From positions 24,742,317 through 24,806,316 of the forward strand of contig HG738137.1 of assembly GCA_000499405.2 (NCBI GenBank): a DNA stretch of 64,000 nucleotides, in the 5' to 3' direction. Origin of the DNA: Onchocerca volvulus (taxonomy: Eukaryota; Nematoda; Chromadorea; Rhabditida; Onchocercidae). This document shows positions 60,088 through 64,000 of this stretch, piece after piece. Position 1 is the stretch's first letter; each line of letters begins with the position of its first letter. The notes under the pieces were generated by a model. That model made no database searches. It was not told the DNA's origin and saw only the letters and a list, made by a program, of their open reading frames with translations. Made by a program: the position numbers and the translations under genes.

Positions 60088-62086
60088 TTAGCTTGTCAAT
60101 TTAATATTTTTTGTTAATTTTTTGAAAATTTCAACATCCCCGTAAGTTTCCTCGTTCAAAGAAAGCATCAAAGGTTTCCCATGTATTACAACTGTAGCCA
60201 AAGGAAACCATAGTTTGAACATATCTGGCGATCGATTCGAATCTATCACATCTTCTGCTCGAAACCTCAACGCTCGCTTACCCAAGAAAAATCCAAAGTG
60301 TATTGATGTGAAGATCTAAAATATAGCATTTATATCAAAATTAAATCTTTGTTTTTTTCTTTTCTTTTTTTCAAAAGATATAGAAAAAAATTCAATGTAA
60401 GCAAGATGATATAATTTCGAAGCATGGGAAATATTTAAAGATATGAACTAATCTCATTTTAAATCTTTTTCATTTTAAATGCCGACAACAAAATGTAAAT
60501 ACTGCTTATTAAGAAGAGAATAAATACGGCAAACATTTCTCTTGCAGAGTTTTTCAATCCAGATAACTTAGCTAAATAAATTATGATTAATGATTATAGG
60601 ATCAAAAAGTCAGCAGGAAAACTGGAGATTTTTAGAAAATATTTTTAAAAAACATACTTCCGTATTCGGATTATAATACAAATCAACTATATATCGTTTC
60701 ACTAAGATTTGATGCAATAAAATCGGTGTAAAAGCATATAAAATGAAGAATGAATCCACAACTATAAATCATATTAATAAATGTTGAAAAAAACAATTTC
60801 ATCAAAAAATATTCCATTACTTTACATTGTTGTTTACTTTGAAAAGTATAAATCAGAATGTAAAAAAAGATAGAAAATATCAGTTATTAATTGGTAATAA
60901 TGCTAACAGTGTAAAATTTAAAATTATCAAATACATAACAAGTGAAATGAATTTATTTCTAGCTTTCATAAAATTCAACTTGGACAAAAGAATGCGATGG
61001 GCATGTGAAAAAAGCAGTTCTTCAATGTTAAAGTACGATAATGAAATACACCAAAAATTCCGTATAATCGAAAGTACAAATATTTGGATGGCAAAATCAT
61101 ATAATTCAAATAACTTACGATCTAATCAACAGTAAATCAGTATAAATTTCTTTTCGACGACCAACTCACTATTGTAACAGAAATCAACAAAAGCATATTG
61201 AAAAATTCGCGATACCAAAAAAAAGAAAAAAAAAAAAGCAAAACATAAAATCAAACCTGCAGCAACATTTCCAGTTCCTGGTTTTCGAGCTGCAAGTTGC
61301 GATATTATTGGTATCATAGCAAGACCAAAAGCTGAACTAGATAGCGATAATATCTGAAATAAAAAAGAGTGGAAGCAAAAAAGTTAAGAAAAGTAACTTG
61401 ATTAGTTGAAGTGATACTTTAATGAAAAAAAATTAGGATGAGTATTGAAAATACTAACTTTAGCAGCAAACACCATTTTCGGTGATAATATTTCACCTTC
61501 TCGTACTACTTTTAATGCAATATCCTTATTACTATCAGCCAGAATTGAAAAACCTAAATCTGAGGCTGGAATAGAACGCAAAGGTACGAATGCTCGTGAC
61601 ATAGCTTTAGAATTTCGGCTAATATCCATTGTTTCACCTATAATATTGCAATTACTTATTTACTAATATTTGAATTTTATTATTAAGAAACCATTTTTGA
61701 ATCAATAACCATCAAACTGTCATTCTTTTCCGGATTCCGGATACCTATGACATTTACCAATAGCATTTTGAAATGTTAGGTGAAATTCGATTCTTTAATG
61801 CTTTCTCTGCCCATATGAATGCAACAAAAATCAATTCAAATCATTAAAATATAAGGTATTATTAAGCATGTAACATTATTTCTTCATAATATTAAACAAT
61901 TATTGCATAACCAATAACTTTATAGGGCAACAAGCATAATTTAAAAATAAATGGATCCAAGTTTAGAAATACGAATTTCAAATTTCACTAACCATGATCC
62001 GAATGCATTGTAGAAAACTTCCGTATGTAAGCAAATCTAGAGAAGTTGCGGAAATCTCTAAAACACGCAATTCGACAAAAGGACAT
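60088..62086 (-). CDS. TMEM70-family mitochondrial membrane protein
   Basis: Five exons: 61993-62086, 61459-61637, 61257-61353, 60658-60761, 60088-60315; phases 1, 0, 1, 0 agree; 702 nt, 233 residues. The N-terminus MSFCRIACFRDFRNFSRF followed by RKFST is basic, lacks acidic residues except one Asp, and looks like a mitochondrial presequence. Two hydrophobic stretches follow (LSLSSSAFGLAMIPIISQL; FFILYAFTPILLHQIL), separated by an Arg/Gly-containing loop. Then comes KRYIVDLYYNPNTE, which matches the conserved HxxxxxYVxxLYY region of TMEM70/TMEM186 proteins. The C-terminal matrix domain reads LRFRAEDVIDSNRSPDMF and VVIHGKPLMLSL, like the V-F-x-x-x-D-V and GKPLF elements of TMEM70. Known members assist assembly of ATP synthase and complex I in the inner membrane. 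TMEM186 or TMEM223 relatives remain possible. Confidence 0.75.
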
Positions 62087-62109
62087 TTCGATTGGATTTC
62101 CTCCAAAAA

Positions 62110-62178
62110 TTATGATGAAATTCTCATATGACACTTGCGAATTGCAGCATATGAAAAGATATTTCAGAGAGGGACCTG
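62110..62178 (-). promoter_or_regulatory. Acceptor and two overlapping upstream ORFs of the TMEM70-like gene
   Basis: ATTTTCAG ends at 62176 and could accept a spliced leader. Between it and the chosen start at 62086 lie two tiny ORFs, 62150-62124 (8 codons) and 62127-62110 (5 codons). The stop of the first overlaps the start of the second as ATGA. They should lower initiation at the main ATG if the 5' end is as inferred. Confidence 0.4.
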
Positions 62179-63105
62179 AAAATTTCATTTCAAATAGAAA
62201 TCTCAAAATTTCCTTAAATGAAGTAACAATGTGCTAATTTCAATACAGAATAAGATCTCGTCACTTATTTTCCATAAAATCAGTCATAAGAAGGTATTTA
62301 ATTATCTTAAGATCATGATCACGCTATCCTTTAAGACTAGATTTGAATTTGTGCCACATTCATTTTCCAATATTGCTTTTTTTATTATTAGGAAAATAGG
62401 CAACATAATACCAAATAAATAAGTAATGCCACAGAATATAAAAAGCTTTATTTTATAATATGTTATTTGAAAAACTTACTTTAATATTAAAACATTGCAG
62501 ACGAAGGACAATATTAAGTAAACAAAATGATATGATGAAAACTATAATTCCAACAAGACTGCTATAAATTTACTGACTAGTACACAAGAAAAAACACATT
62601 TTTGCTTTCGTTAGATTTCAACAGTGCTAACGAGAAGAATTCAAGAGAAATACTATTAACAACATAATAATAATAACATATTCAGCTAAATAATAAAGTA
62701 AAATTCATATGAACATATTCCAGTTTATAAAAATAAAATCATACCTGTGTATATATCACGTTTCTAGAAATGTGTAAATTAACAAAAAGTGAAATATATC
62801 ACAATTATCCTAGACATTTTCTTTGAACATACATCATTCTTGCTTTTCGTTTTAAACATGCCACACTTTGTTTCATATTCTTTTCCTACAAATGATATAT
62901 GATATACAAATTTCACTTTAAAAGAACTTATTTATGTTTAAGTAATTTATATATAAAACCTGCAGAAAAATGTTGAGTTTGAATAAAAATAAAAATTAAA
63001 AAGAATGACGCAATATTCAAAATAACACAATGGACACAATTTATATAAATTAGAATAACTGAACTGAAAGTACTTCCTTATAAATCGTAACATAGTTCTA
63101 CACAT
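62179..63105. other. Spacer between TMEM199-like and TMEM70-like genes
   Basis: No gene seen. It separates the TMEM199-like stop from the TMEM70-like start region, both on the minus strand, with about 1.0 kb between coding ends. The distance and the shared orientation would allow a two-gene operon, but no distinct SL2-type signal is visible. Confidence 0.5.
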
Positions 63106-63786
63106 TCACTTGTTTTTCTTCATCATATCACTTTCTTCAATCTTCTCTTTCACAACTATCTTCTTTGTCTGAAAATTTTTAATCAAATGTCTCGAAATTA
63201 TAGTGAAAGTGATATGAAATCTCTTCAAATAAATTTTAATTTACCACTGAAATTTTAACAACCCTTGCATGTTCATAAATTTTGAATATAAGTATGAACT
63301 TATGAACCTTTATTGGTTTTTCTCCCAAACCATCCATTCCTTTCACTATAAAATATAAATCGGCGAAGAAAATAACAGTTGCAATTGTTAAACCAAGAGC
63401 TATTCGAAATGCTACATCCAAATGTACATCTGGATAAGCATAACCGATTCCTAAAATATCAAAAATTTTGATATCGATGGAGAAAAATTGAAATTATTCC
63501 AACAACTGTGAAAATATTAAAGGGAAAGAGATATAAACAACCAGTTCACAATTTAAAATCGAAAAACTGTGAAGAAACTACAGTGAAACGAATTCTGAAA
63601 CATCATTTGGACATGATTCCAGTATATATTCAAAATATTAAAAAAAATAACTTACATAAATTTACCGAAATATCCAAATGAAAATGTCAAAAAATATTTA
63701 CCGAAATATCCGAATGAAAATCCACCAGCTACTGTGAGAAGCGTATTTAATATTACTATCAATTGTCGATTCACTGCTTTCATTTC
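63106..63786 (-). CDS. TMEM199/Vma12-like V-ATPase assembly factor, 3' part
   Basis: Three exons are visible: 63702-63786, 63308-63450 and 63106-63168 (phases 1, 0); upstream exons lie beyond the right edge. Exon 1 reads EMKAVNRQLIVILNTLLTV and ends FSFGYFG, the first membrane segment. Exon 2 reads AFRIALGLTIATVIFFADLY then FIVKGMDGLGE, matching the second membrane segment and the AELYVMVRAMEGELGE end of human TMEM199. The last exon is Lys-rich and ends MMKKNK, which puts Lys at -3 and -4, a KKXX ER-retrieval signal. Vma12/TMEM199 proteins act in the ER in assembly of the V-ATPase membrane sector. Reading through the GTTCAT donor after 63308 would give a different tail ending KISVVN; I prefer the spliced form because the KKXX end suits the family's location. 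Confidence 0.78.
63661..63721 (-). repeat. 36-bp tandem duplication carrying two 5' splice sites
   Basis: TTTACCGAAATATCC followed by AATGAAAAT or GAATGAAAAT occurs at 63661 and 63697 on the + strand. On the minus strand each copy contains the exon end GGATATTTCG and a GTAAAT donor. The offset is exactly 36 bp, 12 codons, and the sequence between the two donors is open in the coding frame. Confidence 0.85.
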
Positions 63787-64000
63787 CTACAACAACAAAA
63801 ACAGAAATGTAGTTCTTTTCAATCATTATTTTTTCCCCAAAAGAATTGAAATTCAGGAATATTTTACTTGTAACAATTACAGAATTCTAAAACTACTGCT
63901 CCTGTTTATTGGCAACGATGTAAGACAACATTACCATCAGTAAATTATAATAATATTTCTCAAAATGCAATATTTAAGGGCAAATGCATTTTTTTTCTTT
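63787..64000. other. Probable intron of the TMEM199-like gene
   Basis: No exon seen in this edge segment. The + strand frame at 63734-63943 is antisense to the exon and then runs into A/T-rich sequence. Confidence 0.5.

Noticed and set aside
60827..61135. 102-codon + frame
   Set aside because: Lies in the intron between the third and fourth exons of the TMEM70-like gene, on the opposite strand; no recognisable motif and no splice support.

Overview
The window looks like nuclear DNA of a parasitic nematode, most likely a filarial or other spirurid worm. It is very A+T-rich with long A/T homopolymers, and its genes are split into short exons by GT-AG introns whose acceptors usually end TTTCAG or TTTTAG. 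Several first exons sit directly behind a TTTTCAG-type acceptor, as expected for spliced-leader trans-splicing, and a near-perfect SL1 leader sequence lies at 36300-36321. The protein set (a DUOXA/DOXA-1 homologue, CUL4, TPD52, a vasopressin/oxytocin-type receptor) fits an animal. The species is an inference.

Layout: (1) 1-3480, + strand, 3' half of a class A neuropeptide GPCR. (2) 6899-16566, - strand, a complete 21-exon cullin-4 gene of 888 residues, tail-to-tail with the GPCR. (3) 16567-18887, the divergent interval between cul-4 and the next gene, with a doubtful small secreted-protein candidate and a duplicated ACGT-rich block. (4) 18949-26542, + strand, a TPD52-family gene with two alternative first coding exons and an in-frame cassette exon. 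(5) 31451-37653, - strand, a six-exon DUOX maturation factor (doxa-1); its first intron carries the SL1-like sequence and an exact 20-bp tandem duplication. (6) 37690-52599, a 15-kb gene desert with several unusual repeat blocks, the most striking being a degenerate array at 47262-47700 built around CACGTG and ending in a hairpin. (7) 52600-58200, - strand, a trypsin-fold protein whose catalytic Ser is Ala. (8) 60088-62086, - strand, a mitochondrial TMEM70-like protein. (9) 63106 to beyond the right edge, - strand, the 3' end of a TMEM199/Vma12-like V-ATPase assembly factor ending in a KKXX-type ER signal.

The genes do not form one pathway. CUL4 is a ubiquitin-ligase scaffold, DOXA-1 supports dual oxidase in cuticle cross-linking, TMEM199 supports V-ATPase assembly in the ER, and the TMEM70-like protein supports respiratory-complex assembly. 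The two right-hand genes lie on the same strand about 1 kb apart and could be co-transcribed. All exon boundaries were read by eye from splice signals, reading-frame phase and protein-family similarity; no transcript data were available.
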